From Streptomyces sp. NBC_01707 (GTDB lineage: Bacteria > Actinomycetota > Actinomycetes > Streptomycetales > Streptomycetaceae): a stretch of DNA of 64,000 nucleotides. The DNA lies in assembly GCF_041438805.1 (NCBI RefSeq), contig NZ_CP109190.1, forward strand, positions 3,100,001 through 3,164,000. Reading direction: 5' to 3'. Positions 9,933-19,317 of the stretch are shown in pieces; the first letter of the stretch is position 1, and the number at the start of each line of letters is the position of its first letter. The notes under the pieces are model-generated. The model was not told the DNA's origin and searched no databases. It was given only the letters and a program-made list of their open reading frames with translations. The translations under genes and the position numbers were made by a program.

Positions 9933-10238
9933 TCAGTACCCCTCGGTGAACAGGCGCGAGGCCTTCACATCCGTCGAGCGGTAGCTGTCCTTGCCGGACT
10001 CGATGATCTTCGCGACGTGTTCCAGGCGGGTCTTCATGTGCTCGGCCTTGCCCTTGTACTTGGACTGGAGGTGCACGTACTCCCTGTGTGCCTCACCGTC
10101 CCAGGTGTCGGTGACGACCTTCAGTGCCGCGTCCATCTCCTGGAGGTCCTTGATGATGTTCTGCGAGACCACACGGATGCGGTTCGCCATCTCCTGGACG
10201 CTCTCGTACCTGACCTTGGTGTTCGGGTCGGTCGCCAT
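9933..10238 (-). CDS. WXG100 family protein (ESAT-6/CFP-10-like type VII substrate), second gene of the pair
   Basis: A 101-aa helical-hairpin protein with the WXG turn as WDG (VVTDTWDGEAHREYV region) between two amphipathic helices. The C-terminal helix ends SRLFTEGY. The start ATG 10238 gives MATDPNTKVRYESVQEMANRI; the longer reading upstream is Arg/Gln-rich and overlaps the neighbouring gene. It lies 53 bp downstream of the other WXG100 gene and the two products are expected to form a heterodimer exported by the EccBCDE complex. Which partner is EsxA and which EsxB cannot be decided from sequence alone. Confidence 0.92.
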   Translation of the reverse strand: MATDPNTKVRYESVQEMANRIRVVSQNIIKDLQEMDAALKVVTDTWDGEAHREYVHLQSKYKGKAEHMKTRLEHVAKIIESGKDSYRSTDVKASRLFTEGY

Positions 10239-10291
10239 CTGTCTGCTCCTCGGTGCTCGGCGTGTGTACGGAAGGGGTGCTGCGGCGCGGC

Positions 10292-10642
10292 TCAGATGCC
10301 GTTCAGCCCGGAGGTGTTGCCGGACGACGCCGGCTCCTTCACCGCGTTGAAGGCCGCACGGACCTCGTCGTCGTTGGCGTTGCTGAGGTTCTTGGTCTGG
10401 CCCACCGCGTTGAGGAGCACGTTGAGGAGCCGGCGGATCTCGTCGTGGTCCTCGTTGATCACGATCTGTGCGGATGTGAATCCCGAGGCGCCGACACCCG
10501 TCCATCCCGCGCTGACCGTCGCGAGGATGTCGGCCAGCTCCCTGGACTGCTTGGACACCTGCTCCGCGGTTTCGATGATCTTGTTCTTCGCCTGGACGAT
10601 CGGATCGTCGGCAAGTCCGAAACCACCTGCGGGGTTGGTCAT
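10292..10642 (-). CDS. WXG100 family protein (ESAT-6/CFP-10-like type VII substrate), first gene of the pair
   Basis: A 116-aa WXG100 protein with the motif as WTG (LATVSAGWTGVGASGF region) and flanking helices containing VSKQSRELADIL and EIRRLLNVLLNAV. It has a flexible C-terminal tail (EPASSGNTSGLNGI), where type VII export signals are often found; no exact YxxxD/E is evident in that tail. It is the first cistron of the pair, about 183 nt downstream of a good promoter match and 260 bp from the mycP stop. Confidence 0.92.
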   Translation of the reverse strand: MTNPAGGFGLADDPIVQAKNKIIETAEQVSKQSRELADILATVSAGWTGVGASGFTSAQIVINEDHDEIRRLLNVLLNAVGQTKNLSNANDDEVRAAFNAVKEPASSGNTSGLNGI

Positions 10643-10831
10643 CCGGAGGTCCTATCTCTGAGTTCCCGGTCCTGTCCGCCCGTCGCGGCCAGGGTTCCCG
10701 CCTGCCCCGTGTGCTCCGGTCGCGGAGTCGGGGAAGGGCGGGGACGGGGAAGGGCGTGGCAGTGTTCCCACGCCCCGAAATCGGATGCGACCACTTCTCG
10801 TTCCCCCGTCACACACGTGAAGTCGGCTACC

Positions 10832-10860
10832 ACCCTAGTCACTTCGCCATCTCACCCCAA
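10832..10860 (-). promoter_or_regulatory. Probable vegetative promoter of the WXG100 gene pair
   Basis: On the minus strand TTGGGG (10860-10855) and TAGGGT (10837-10832) are separated by 17 nt, a good match to the Streptomyces housekeeping consensus. It lies in the spacer after mycP. Transcription would start near 10825, giving a leader of about 180 nt before the first WXG100 gene. This would give the abundant substrates their own promoter, independent of mycP/eccB. Confidence 0.6.
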
Positions 10861-10902
10861 CTGCGCTTTATGGGAGGGGATCCACTTCACCGGGTGGTGC
10901 TG

Positions 10903-12126
10903 TCATCGCAAACCGCGTCGCCGCCTGACATCGCGGACGACCGTCGCGGTGCCGGCGACCACGGAGATCAGCACGCCCGCAATGGCCAGCGCGTAGGTCG
11001 CGTACCGCTCGTTGCGTTCCTGCGACGTCTCCGACAGCGACAGATGCGCGGGCGAGGGAGCCTGGGCCCGGGGCGGAGCCGGGTCGGGATGCGGGGCGTC
11101 CTGCGGTGTGTCGTCGCCGGAGAGTGCACGGACCGGGTCGACGACGCCCCAGCCGACGAAGTCGTCGTGGCCGGTGACGGAGCGCTCTGCGGTCTGCTCG
11201 ATCCGGGCGACGATCTGGGGCGCGGTCCATTTCGGGTACTTGGCGCGCATCAGGGCGGCGACCCCGGCGGCGTACGGCGCGGAGAAGCTGGTGCCGTTGT
11301 CGGTGCACTGGCCGTTGCCGGGGACGGTGGAGACGATGTCGACGCCGGGTGCCGCGACGCCGACGAACGTACCGGCCTGGGAGAAGGCGGCGCGCTCGTT
11401 GTTCCGGTCCGACGAGGCGACGGCGAGGACGCCGTCGAAGGCTGCCGGATAGGTGTTCCTCAGCTCGCCGTCCATGCCGTCGTTGCCCGCGGAGGCGACC
11501 ACGACGACGTCCTTGGCGAGCGCTCCGGCCACGGCCTTCCCCAGCGTGGAATCCGGGGTCAGCGCCTTCGTCGTGTCCTGGGAGATGTTGATGACCTGGG
11601 CACCCTCGGCGATCGCGTGGCCGATCGCGGCGGCCATGGTGGTGTCCTTGCCGCTGTTCTTTTCGTCGTTCTGGCGGATCGGGATGATCGTGGCCTCGGG
11701 CGCCAGGCCGACGAAGCCGGTTCCCTTGCGGGGGCGGGCGGCGATGATGCCGGCGACCTTGGTGCCGTGGCCGACCTCGTCCACGGTGCCGTCGCTCTTG
11801 CCGCCCTCGATGTAGTCGGCGCCCGCGGAGGCGTCGACGGCGTGCCGGAGCTGCGGGTTGGTGTTGTCGACACCGGTGTCGATGACCGCGACGCGGACGC
11901 CCTTGCCCTTGGTGTCCTGCCACAGTTCGTCGAGCAGGACCCGCTGCAGCGACCAGGGGCGCCCCTCGTACTGCTTCTTCATCGGGAAGGCGCATTCGCC
12001 GCTGCCGTCTATCCCGCCGTCGCTCCGGCCGCCCGGGCGTTCCTCGGCGTACGCCGCCTGGGGCGCCGCCAGCGCGGCCAGCGCGGCGGTGGCCGCCGTC
12101 AGCAGAGCCGTCTTCCGGTACAACAT
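10903..12126 (-). CDS. mycP: Type VII secretion-associated serine protease mycosin
   Basis: A 407-aa S8 subtilisin-like protease. A signal peptide covers residues 1-27 (MLYRKTALLTAATAALAAL, cleavage near AYA-EE). The catalytic triad is Asp83 (VIDTG), His120 (GHGTK) and Ser280 (NGTSFSAP). A Pro-rich linker (about 340-360) is followed by one C-terminal transmembrane helix (about 378-398) with a VRDVRRRRGLR cytosolic end, the standard MycP layout. The start ATG 12126 has GAGAGG upstream; the longer frame before it is not family-like. It lies 46 bp downstream of eccB. Mycosins stabilise the ESX complex and process some substrates outside the membrane. Confidence 0.95.
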   Translation of the reverse strand: MLYRKTALLTAATAALAALAAPQAAYAEERPGGRSDGGIDGSGECAFPMKKQYEGRPWSLQRVLLDELWQDTKGKGVRVAVIDTGVDNTNPQLRHAVDASAGADYIEGGKSDGTVDEVGHGTKVAGIIAARPRKGTGFVGLAPEATIIPIRQNDEKNSGKDTTMAAAIGHAIAEGAQVINISQDTTKALTPDSTLGKAVAGALAKDVVVVASAGNDGMDGELRNTYPAAFDGVLAVASSDRNNERAAFSQAGTFVGVAAPGVDIVSTVPGNGQCTDNGTSFSAPYAAGVAALMRAKYPKWTAPQIVARIEQTAERSVTGHDDFVGWGVVDPVRALSGDDTPQDAPHPDPAPPRAQAPSPAHLSLSETSQERNERYATYALAIAGVLISVVAGTATVVRDVRRRRGLR

Positions 12127-12172
12127 CCGTTCCTCTCCCCCGAGTTCTACGGGCCTTGCGCGAATACTGCGG

Positions 12173-13723
12173 TCACGAGCCCTGGGGCTGGCGCGCGCTG
12201 TTGGTGTCGAGTCGCGGGCCCTTGGACAGGAACTCGGACCAGGCGAGCGGGACGAGAGCGGGCGCCACTTTCTCGTATCCCAGCCTGATCTGCGCCTGGC
12301 TGGGCTCGGGGCGGCCGTCCGTCCCGTTCTGCTGCTCGCCGGCGCCGATGTCGGAACGCTTGGCGTCACTGTCGCCGTTCGCCTGAACGGCGTACCGCAG
12401 TCCGGTGTCGGTCACCAGGAAGAGTGAGCCGTCGGGGCGGGTCTGCTGCCCCCGCACCTGGGTGTAGAGGAGGCCGCTGCCGGGGGTGACGTAGGTGCTG
12501 GTGCCACCGGCGCTGATGGAGGCGGGGTACGCGGTGCCCGCCCAGGTGCTGAGCGTGGGGCGGCCGTTGCCGTCCACCTTGCGCAGCACGCTGCAGATGG
12601 TGTCCCGGTCGCCGCTGCCGCCCTCGGTGGTGTTCACCTGGCCGGCCTTCCGCCTGGGCCAGTGTGCCGCCTGGCCGGTGAAGGCGACGGGGTCGGGGAC
12701 GAACTTCTGGAGTCCGACGGAGCGCGCCTCGCTGTTCAGGTCGAGCCGTGCGGTCTGCGGGGAGTTGATCAGCAGCCAGGCCGTGAACTCGGAGACCGGC
12801 TGGACCTTGCCGTCGAGAACCACGTAGTGGGTGGTGCCTTCACCGGTACGGGTCCGCAGGACCATGCCGACCCTGTTCTCCTCCTTGGAGAGCTGTCCGT
12901 CGATGTGCGCGTCCGCGCCGACGGTGCCGGGGATCTGCGGGAAGACGATCGGGCTGCCGTCGTTCAGGGTGGCCAGCCAGTCGTCGGTGACGGACTGCGG
13001 CTGCCGGCTGCCGACGAGGGCGCCGGTCAGGTGACCGTTGTCGGCCGCGGTCTCGTCGATGCGGTACTTCGTGCCGCTCGCATCGACGAGATAGCGGGCG
13101 CCGGTCTGGCCCTTGACGTACAGGACCTCGCCGCCGCTGAGCCTACGGGCGCCTTCGGTCCGCTCGTTGTCGCGTTCGGCGAAGACGAAGGCGGCCTTCT
13201 GCACGGTGTTGCCCTTGCCTCCGGGCTGTTCGCAGACGGCCCACCGCTTCGCCGTGCCCGCGTCGTTCGCCTCCGGCAGCCGGTCGGGGGCGTACGGGAT
13301 GCCGAGGACCGGTCCGCGCGGCGGCTTGCCCGCGTCGAGGATGTCGTCGGGCACCTGGATGACGTCGTACTGCTGCGGAGTGAGGAGCAACCGGGCGGAG
13401 GCGAGGTTCAGTACGGGATGCAGCAGGGCTTTCTTCTTCTTGCCCTTGCCGGTGGTGAGCACGACATAGCGGGTGGTGGACTGCTTGCCGACGATCACGT
13501 TGGTGAAGGGCTTGTCCCAGTCCTTGGGTGCGGTGGGCTTGAACATGCCGTAGGCGCCGAAGCCGGCGAGGATCAGAGCCCCGGCCACCACGCTCGGGAG
13601 GACGGCGCGCAGCGGGCTCGGCGCGCCCTCCTCGGTGCCGGTGGGCGAGGGTTGGAGAAATGCCGCCACCGTGCGCCTCTTCGCAAAGGTGTACGCGTTG
13701 AGTTCATCCCGCCGTGATGCCAT
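12173..13723 (-). CDS. eccB: Type VII secretion protein EccB
   Basis: A 516-aa product. A short cytosolic N-terminus with the conserved EccB start (MASRRDELNAYTFAKRRTVA) leads to one transmembrane helix (about 40-60). A large extracytoplasmic domain follows with repeated beta-rich units and conserved phrases such as GIPYAPDRLP and WAVCEQPG. EccB proteins are the periplasmic-face component of the ESX membrane complex. ATG 13723 is chosen because the EccB family begins exactly with this motif. It is divergent from eccE, with a 226-bp spacer between them. Confidence 0.95.
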   Translation of the reverse strand: MASRRDELNAYTFAKRRTVAAFLQPSPTGTEEGAPSPLRAVLPSVVAGALILAGFGAYGMFKPTAPKDWDKPFTNVIVGKQSTTRYVVLTTGKGKKKKALLHPVLNLASARLLLTPQQYDVIQVPDDILDAGKPPRGPVLGIPYAPDRLPEANDAGTAKRWAVCEQPGGKGNTVQKAAFVFAERDNERTEGARRLSGGEVLYVKGQTGARYLVDASGTKYRIDETAADNGHLTGALVGSRQPQSVTDDWLATLNDGSPIVFPQIPGTVGADAHIDGQLSKEENRVGMVLRTRTGEGTTHYVVLDGKVQPVSEFTAWLLINSPQTARLDLNSEARSVGLQKFVPDPVAFTGQAAHWPRRKAGQVNTTEGGSGDRDTICSVLRKVDGNGRPTLSTWAGTAYPASISAGGTSTYVTPGSGLLYTQVRGQQTRPDGSLFLVTDTGLRYAVQANGDSDAKRSDIGAGEQQNGTDGRPEPSQAQIRLGYEKVAPALVPLAWSEFLSKGPRLDTNSARQPQGS

Positions 13724-13949
13724 GAGTCTGCGTGTCTCCCGTGTCTCCCCGCGAGGCTCCAGGAGTTCGCGTCCCCCGACCCCTGCGCCGGCCCCCCGGA
13801 TGCCGGACCGCGCTGCCGGACAGGCCCCTACTATGCCTGCCGACCTCGGGCGGCCGCGGGGCGGGTAGGCTGATCCAGCCGCCAAAGCCCCCGGCGGGAC
13901 AGGGGTGATCGGGTCGAAACGGGGGCCTCATGAACGGGGGAATGCCGGA

Positions 13950-15314
13950 ATGATGTCTTCCGCGACGCGGACACGTCCGGCCGGGAACGCACCGCCCTCC
14001 GCGACCCACACACCCACCGGAGCCGCGTCCTCCCCGTACCTGCCCGGCGGACCGGCTCGCGGCTCCTACGACCCCGGCCGACAGACCCGCCCGCGGGTGA
14101 ACGGACGCCCCGGACACTTCGGTTCGTTCCGATTGCAACAACTCGTACTGATCGAGACCGCGGCTGCGCTGCTGCTCGTGGCCTGGGTGATCGAGCCTCT
14201 GCTGCTCGTTCCGGCCGGCGCGGCCGCCACCGCGCTGGTGCTGCTCGCCGTCCTGCGCAGACACCGCCGGTCGCTGCCCGAGTGGTTGGGCACGGCGATC
14301 GCGCTGCGCGCGCGTACCCGCAGGGCCGCGTCGCTGGTGCTGCCCGCGGGAACCGAGCCGGGCATCGCGCCCGCCGTCGAGTGCGACCCGGCACTGCGTA
14401 CGTACTCGTTCAGCGACCGTGACCGGCGGCCGGTCGGGATGATCGGCGACGGTACGTTCCTCACGGCGGTGCTGCAGATCGAGTCGGACGCCACGGCGCT
14501 GCGGCCCGACCGGTCCGCGCAGCCGCTGCCGCTGGCCCTGGTCCGGGATGTGCTCGACGTCGACGGCATCCGCCTGGAGTCGGCGCAGATCGTGCAGCAC
14601 ACCCAGCCCGCCCCAGCCCCGCATCTGCCCTCGCAGTCCGTCGCGGCGCGCAACTACGCACCGCTGCAGGCCCGGACGGGATCGCCCGCGGTCCGCATCA
14701 CCTGGATCGCGCTCAAACTGGACCCGGAGCTCTGCCCGGAGGCCGTACAGGCACGCGGCGGCGGGATCGAGGGGGCGCAGAAGTGTCTCGTACGCGCTGC
14801 CGATCAACTGGCGAGCAGGCTGACGGGGGCCGGTTTCCGCGCCACGGTGCTGACCGAGCAGGAGTTGACGTCGGCGATCGCGACCTCGGCCTGCGTCAGC
14901 CCGTCGGCGATGGAGCAGGCGGGCCGGACCCACACACCGGCGCGGCGCACCGAGGAGACCACGCGCACCTGGCGCTGCGACGACCGGTGGCACACCACCT
15001 ACTGGGTGGGGCGCTGGCCGCAGTTCGGCGGGGCGACGAGCGGTGGCGGGGCGTCGATGCCGCAGCTGGTCGCGCTGCTCACCTCGCTCCCGGCGCTCGC
15101 GACGACCTTCAGCCTGACGCTGGGACACGGCGACCGACAGGAGGTCTCGATCGCCGGCCACATCCGTATAACGGGCCGCAGCGACGAGGAACTGCTTTCT
15201 GCCCGCCATGAGTTGGAGCGCACCGCGCGTGGCGTGAAGACGTCGCTGGTGCGACTCGACCGCGAGCAGCTGCCCGGCGTACTCGCCACGCTGCCGCTCG
15301 GGGGTACCCGCTGA
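13950..15314 (+). CDS. eccE: Type VII secretion protein EccE
   Basis: A 454-aa product. A Pro/Gly-rich N-terminal tail (residues 1 to about 50) is followed by two adjacent transmembrane helices (about 58-100: QLVLIETAAALLLVAWVIEP and LLVPAGAAATALVLLAVL). A soluble domain follows with EccE-like features, including the TWIALKLDPELCPEAVQARGG region. ATG 13950 (the MMSSATRT methionine pair) is preferred, with GGGGGA about 8 nt upstream; GTG 13905 would add 15 residues. The stop overlaps the next start (TGATG), so translation is coupled to the unrecognised gene that follows. EccE stabilises the ESX membrane complex. Confidence 0.88.
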   Translation: MMSSATRTRPAGNAPPSATHTPTGAASSPYLPGGPARGSYDPGRQTRPRVNGRPGHFGSFRLQQLVLIETAAALLLVAWVIEPLLLVPAGAAATALVLLAVLRRHRRSLPEWLGTAIALRARTRRAASLVLPAGTEPGIAPAVECDPALRTYSFSDRDRRPVGMIGDGTFLTAVLQIESDATALRPDRSAQPLPLALVRDVLDVDGIRLESAQIVQHTQPAPAPHLPSQSVAARNYAPLQARTGSPAVRITWIALKLDPELCPEAVQARGGGIEGAQKCLVRAADQLASRLTGAGFRATVLTEQELTSAIATSACVSPSAMEQAGRTHTPARRTEETTRTWRCDDRWHTTYWVGRWPQFGGATSGGGASMPQLVALLTSLPALATTFSLTLGHGDRQEVSIAGHIRITGRSDEELLSARHELERTARGVKTSLVRLDREQLPGVLATLPLGGTR

Positions 15315-16036
15315 TGTCCGTACCCACCAGTGCCCGCGCCCGGCTGGGCTTCGGGCTGATCGGACCGCGTCGCATCCGGCACACGGTCTCCGTCGAGCAA
15401 CTGGCCTCGATGGCCCTGCCGGTCGGCGACGACGGCATGGTGATCGGCGTGGACGCCGAGGGGCGGCCCGCCGTGCTCGGCATCAACCGGCCGACACCGT
15501 ACGAGGTCACACTGATCGGCGGGCTGTGGACGGCGCAGGTACTGGCCCTGCGGGCGGCTGCTACCGGTGCCCGGATCGTCGTGGAGACCGGGCGGGCCCA
15601 CGCCTGGACGGGGCTCGCACAGGCCGCCGGGGGTGGCCAGCCGTGCATCTCGCTGCACGAGGTGGGGCGGGTGCCGCCGCAGGGCGCCTCGGCCGGCAGC
15701 CCGGTGGTCGTGGTGCGGGACTGCGGGATGCGGCCGCCACGCGGGCGAGTGGTGTCCGCGCCCTGGCAGTCGGTGATGACGCTGCTGCCGTATCTGAGTC
15801 CGGCGGCGCCCGCGTTGATGAGGAAGGCGTCCCTGGTGGGGATTCAGCGGGTGTCTCCCGACGAAGCCGCGCAGATCGGGCGGATCGCACATCTGCCGAC
15901 GACGGCGACACAGTCGCTGTCGACGCTGGCGGACGGGGTCACCCTCTGGTGCACGGAACGGGACCGGCAGTTCGTGATGACGCAGGCCACCGACGCGGAG
16001 ACCGGGCTGCTGGGCGGCGCACGACGGATGGACTGA
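15314..16036 (+). CDS. Unrecognised protein translationally coupled to eccE (type VII locus)
   Basis: A 240-aa product without a recognised domain. It has no signal peptide and no transmembrane helix. Hydrophobic beta-like strands recur (MVIGVDAEGRPAVLGI, EVTLIGGLWTAQVLAL, GARIVVETG, SPVVVVRDCG), suggesting an alpha/beta soluble fold. The EVTLIGG segment resembles the first strand of an NTPase but lacks a Walker A lysine. The start overlaps the eccE stop and both genes are probably on one transcript. The coupling suggests a cytosolic partner of EccE or the secretion ATPase; that is inference from context only. Confidence 0.75.
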   Translation: MSVPTSARARLGFGLIGPRRIRHTVSVEQLASMALPVGDDGMVIGVDAEGRPAVLGINRPTPYEVTLIGGLWTAQVLALRAAATGARIVVETGRAHAWTGLAQAAGGGQPCISLHEVGRVPPQGASAGSPVVVVRDCGMRPPRGRVVSAPWQSVMTLLPYLSPAAPALMRKASLVGIQRVSPDEAAQIGRIAHLPTTATQSLSTLADGVTLWCTERDRQFVMTQATDAETGLLGGARRMD

Positions 16037-16056
16037 CCCTCGCATGCGTGCGAGGT
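16037..16056 (+). terminator. Hairpin after the eccE operon
   Basis: CCTCGCA (16038-16044) and TGCGAGG (16049-16055) form a short stem with a 4-nt loop directly after the stop codon, without a U-tract. The rest of 16057-16372 holds no gene I can support; the only notable element is the AGGAGG ribosome binding site of the next gene. Confidence 0.4.
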
Positions 16057-16372
16057 GAGCACCGACCCGGGCAAGGTGCACGGAATGTTCACATATCCGT
16101 ATGCAGATGTGCGACTTTGACCGCTTCGCCCTTCATGCTCTGCCGTACTCGGTTCACTTGGGGGCTACGCGTGACGTACTGGACAGCTCTTGCGGTGCCC
16201 TACGGCCTGCCGGAGGGGGCCCGATGACGATTAGGGTGGGTGGGGGCGCGGCAGAAGAACCTGCGGGCAGGCAATGCGCGTCCCAAGGGGGAGAGCCGGG
16301 CGGTTCGGAATACGGGAACGGTCGCCCCCACCCACCACGGCACAAGGGTGCTCGACCACACCAGGAGGCAAA

Positions 16373-19120
16373 GTGAACGGCGATCGGGACGAAATCCGAG
16401 AGGGCTGGAGCAGGCCCGTCGACGAGTCGTCCGACGCGGAGCCCGCCGAGATGACGGGTGAGTTCACCATCGACTACACCCCGCCCGCCTGGTACACGCA
16501 GAACGCGTCCGGGGACTCGTCGGGCGGGGCCGGATCGCACCTGGCGCCGCCTCCGCCGCCCAACGGGGCGCCGGTGTCCGTGCCCGGGTTGCCGGCCGGG
16601 GGCGGCTTCGAGCCCACCTGGGCTCCGGCACCGCCCGCGCCCGCACCGCCGGTGGCGCCGGTCGAGCCGACGCCCCCTGCCGCTGCCGCTGGTCCCTCTT
16701 CCTCGCCCGCGCCCGGGGCAGGGGCGGGGGAGGCGAGTGGTACGCCGGCTCCTTTCGGAGGCGGCGACCTGGAGAGCGGCGCGACCATGCGGTTCTCGCC
16801 GGCCGCGCTGAAGCGGGAGATCGCGGAGCGGGAGGCTGCGGCCGCGGAGGCCGCGGACGCCGCTGTGGCCGCGACTGCGGCCGCGACAACCGCCCCGCCG
16901 GCAGACGGGGCCGGCGCCGGTGACCGCGGCGGGGACGGCGGCGCTGCCGATGCGGGCGCTACCGCCGGATCCGACTCCGTACAGCCTGCGGACGTGGCGA
17001 CCGACGACGGCAACGGCGATGCGGGACCGGTGACCGACGCGGTCAGGGACTCCGTCACCGACGAGGTTCCGGCCGACGTTCCTGCCGACGCGGACAAGCC
17101 TGTCGGCCCCGCGCCCTCGGACGCCATTTCGGATGCGGTGCCGCAGAACGCCCCGCCGGCCGCCGCGCCGCCGACGCCTTGGACCCCGGCACCGCCCGCG
17201 CAGGGCGGTCTGCCGCCGCTGCCGCCCGCCTTCCAGCCGGCCGCGCCGCAGCCCGACGCGCCCCAGCCGGCGCCGCAGTGGCCGGCCACGCCCGCCCAGA
17301 CGAACCAGGCGCCGGGCGGTTACGGGTTCCCGAACCCCGCGCAGGCGCCGTACGCGCCTCAGCCACCGCAAACGCCGCAGCTGCCCGCCCAGCGGAACGC
17401 CCCGGCGCCGCAGGGCGGTTACGGATTCCCTCCGCAGCCGCAGGCGCCCGCCCAGGGAGTGCCGCTGCCGCCGCAGGTTCCGCAGCACCCCGCTCCTCCT
17501 GCGCCGCCGGCGCAGGGCGCATACGGGTTCCCGCAACCGCCTCAGGCGCCTCAGTCACCGCAGTGGCCCGCACAGCAGAGCGCCCCGCCGCCGCCCCAGG
17601 GCCACCAGCCGCCGGCCCAGAGCGCGCCCAATCTGCCCGCACAGGTCGCGCCCCAGCCGCCCGCCCACCGGCAACAGCCCCAGCAGCACCCGCAACAGCA
17701 GCCGCCGCAGGGCCCGCCCGTCGACCCGCGCACGGGCGCGGCCTGGCCCACCCCGGTCACCCATGATCAGCGCGAGCGTTCCGTGCCGGGCGCGCCCCTC
17801 GGTTACACGGCGGCCGTGGAGCTGTCCTCCGACCGCCTGGTCCGGGGCAAGCAGAAGGCCAAGAGCAGCCGTGCGCCGTCCGCCGCGGCCCGCTTCAAGC
17901 TGGGCAGCAAGAAGGAGGAAGCCGAGCGGCAGCGCAAGCTCGACCTGATCCGTACGCCCGTGCTGTCGTGCTACCGCATCGCGGTCATCAGCCTCAAGGG
18001 CGGCGTCGGCAAGACCACGACGACCACCGCGCTCGGCGCGACCCTGGCCACCGAGCGCCAGGACAAGATCCTCGCCATCGACGCCAACCCGGACGCCGGG
18101 ACGCTAGGCCGCCGCGTACGTCGCGAGACCGGGGCCACGATCCGCGACCTGGTCCAGGCGATCCCGTACCTCAACTCGTACATGGACATCCGCCGCTTCA
18201 CCTCACAGGCGCCCTCCGGTCTGGAGATCATCGCCAACGACGTGGACCCGGCGGTCTCGACGACCTTCAACGACGAGGACTACCGGCGCGCGATCGATGT
18301 CCTCGGCAAGCAGTACCCGATCATCCTCACCGACTCGGGTACCGGTCTGCTCTACAGCGCGATGCGCGGAGTGCTGGACCTCGCCGACCAGTTGATCATC
18401 ATCTCGACGCCGTCGGTCGACGGCGCCTCCAGCGCCTCCACGACGCTGGACTGGCTGTCGGCGCACGGGTACGCGGAATTGGTGCAGCGCTCGATCACCG
18501 TCATCTCCGGCGTCCGCGAGACCGGAAAGATGATCAAGGTCGATGACATCGTGCAGCACTTCGAGACGCGCTGCCGGGGTGTGATCGTCGTACCGTTCGA
18601 CGAGCATCTGTCGGCCGGCGCCGAGGTCGACCTGGACATGATGCGCCCGAAGACCCGTGAGGCGTACTTCAACCTCTCCGCGATGGTCGCCGAGGACTTC
18701 CCGCGCGCCCAGCAGCAGCAGGGTCTGTGGACGTCGGACGGCAACAACCCGCCGCCGCAGTACGCCCCGCCGATGCCCGGGCATCAGATGCCCGGTCAGC
18801 AGCCGTACGCACCACAGCAGACGGGCCAGCCGTATCCGCCTCAGCAGCCCCAGCAGCCGTACCCGCCCCATCAGCCGTACGGGGGACAGCAGCCGTATCC
18901 CCCGCACCCCGGTCCCGGTGCGCAGCAGAACGGCTGGCAGCAGTCGCTGCCGTCCCAGGCCCAGTCCCCAGCGAGCCCGGCCGGCCCGCCCGCGCCGCAA
19001 CAGCACGGCGGACAGCCCGGCTTGCCGGCCCAGCAGGACCACCCCGAACTGCAGGGTCCCGTCCCGCCCGCGGGCTGGCAGCAGCACCCTCCGCAGCCAC
19101 CGTCAGCGCCTCAGCAGTAA
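16373..19120 (+). CDS. Pro/Gln-rich MinD/ParA-like ATPase of the type VII locus (EspI-like)
   Basis: A 915-aa product in three parts. Residues 1 to about 500 are Ala/Pro/Gln-rich and disordered, with repeats of the [19 protein letters not shown] kind. Residues about 535-790 are a MinD/ParA-type P-loop ATPase with the deviant Walker [12 protein letters not shown] (about 542), the DANPD switch and an ILTDSGTGL segment. The tail (about 800-915) is again Pro/Gln-rich ([18 protein letters not shown]). GTG 16373 follows a perfect AGGAGG at 16363-16368. EspI-type proteins of mycobacterial ESX-1 have this Pro-rich plus MinD layout and modulate secretion with ATP level; the name EspI-like is by architecture and location. 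A strong terminator follows. Confidence 0.85.
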   Translation: MNGDRDEIREGWSRPVDESSDAEPAEMTGEFTIDYTPPAWYTQNASGDSSGGAGSHLAPPPPPNGAPVSVPGLPAGGGFEPTWAPAPPAPAPPVAPVEPTPPAAAAGPSSSPAPGAGAGEASGTPAPFGGGDLESGATMRFSPAALKREIAEREAAAAEAADAAVAATAAATTAPPADGAGAGDRGGDGGAADAGATAGSDSVQPADVATDDGNGDAGPVTDAVRDSVTDEVPADVPADADKPVGPAPSDAISDAVPQNAPPAAAPPTPWTPAPPAQGGLPPLPPAFQPAAPQPDAPQPAPQWPATPAQTNQAPGGYGFPNPAQAPYAPQPPQTPQLPAQRNAPAPQGGYGFPPQPQAPAQGVPLPPQVPQHPAPPAPPAQGAYGFPQPPQAPQSPQWPAQQSAPPPPQGHQPPAQSAPNLPAQVAPQPPAHRQQPQQHPQQQPPQGPPVDPRTGAAWPTPVTHDQRERSVPGAPLGYTAAVELSSDRLVRGKQKAKSSRAPSAAARFKLGSKKEEAERQRKLDLIRTPVLSCYRIAVISLKGGVGKTTTTTALGATLATERQDKILAIDANPDAGTLGRRVRRETGATIRDLVQAIPYLNSYMDIRRFTSQAPSGLEIIANDVDPAVSTTFNDEDYRRAIDVLGKQYPIILTDSGTGLLYSAMRGVLDLADQLIIISTPSVDGASSASTTLDWLSAHGYAELVQRSITVISGVRETGKMIKVDDIVQHFETRCRGVIVVPFDEHLSAGAEVDLDMMRPKTREAYFNLSAMVAEDFPRAQQQQGLWTSDGNNPPPQYAPPMPGHQMPGQQPYAPQQTGQPYPPQQPQQPYPPHQPYGGQQPYPPHPGPGAQQNGWQQSLPSQAQSPASPAGPPAPQQHGGQPGLPAQQDHPELQGPVPPAGWQQHPPQPPSAPQQ

Positions 19121-19144
19121 GGCATCAGAGGTCTGAACCAATGA

Positions 19145-19178
19145 GGGCCCGCACCGTCTCGACGGTGCGGGCCCTTTT
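19145..19178 (+). terminator. Rho-independent terminator after the MinD-like gene
   Basis: GGGCCCGCACCGTC (19145-19158) and its complement (19161-19174) form a strong stem followed by TTTT. It closes the type VII locus on the plus strand. Confidence 0.85.
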
Positions 19179-19214
19179 GGTATTCCTGCAGCCCACACGC
19201 CGTTTGGGGCACCG

Positions 19215-19244
19215 TTGACGCGACTCGACCAGCGCTGGTAGACC
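19215..19244 (+). promoter_or_regulatory. Candidate promoter of the ABC importer operon
   Basis: TTGACG (19215-19220), an 18-nt spacer and TAGACC (19239-19244) resemble the Streptomyces vegetative consensus. It lies between the preceding terminator and the binding-protein gene, about 75 nt before the ATG. Confidence 0.55.
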
Positions 19245-19317
19245 TTCGCTTCACCAGTTGGCGAACCAGAGATCAACCCGCCTTCTCCGTGCGAGTCATG
19301 ACGCGAGGTCCCTGTCC

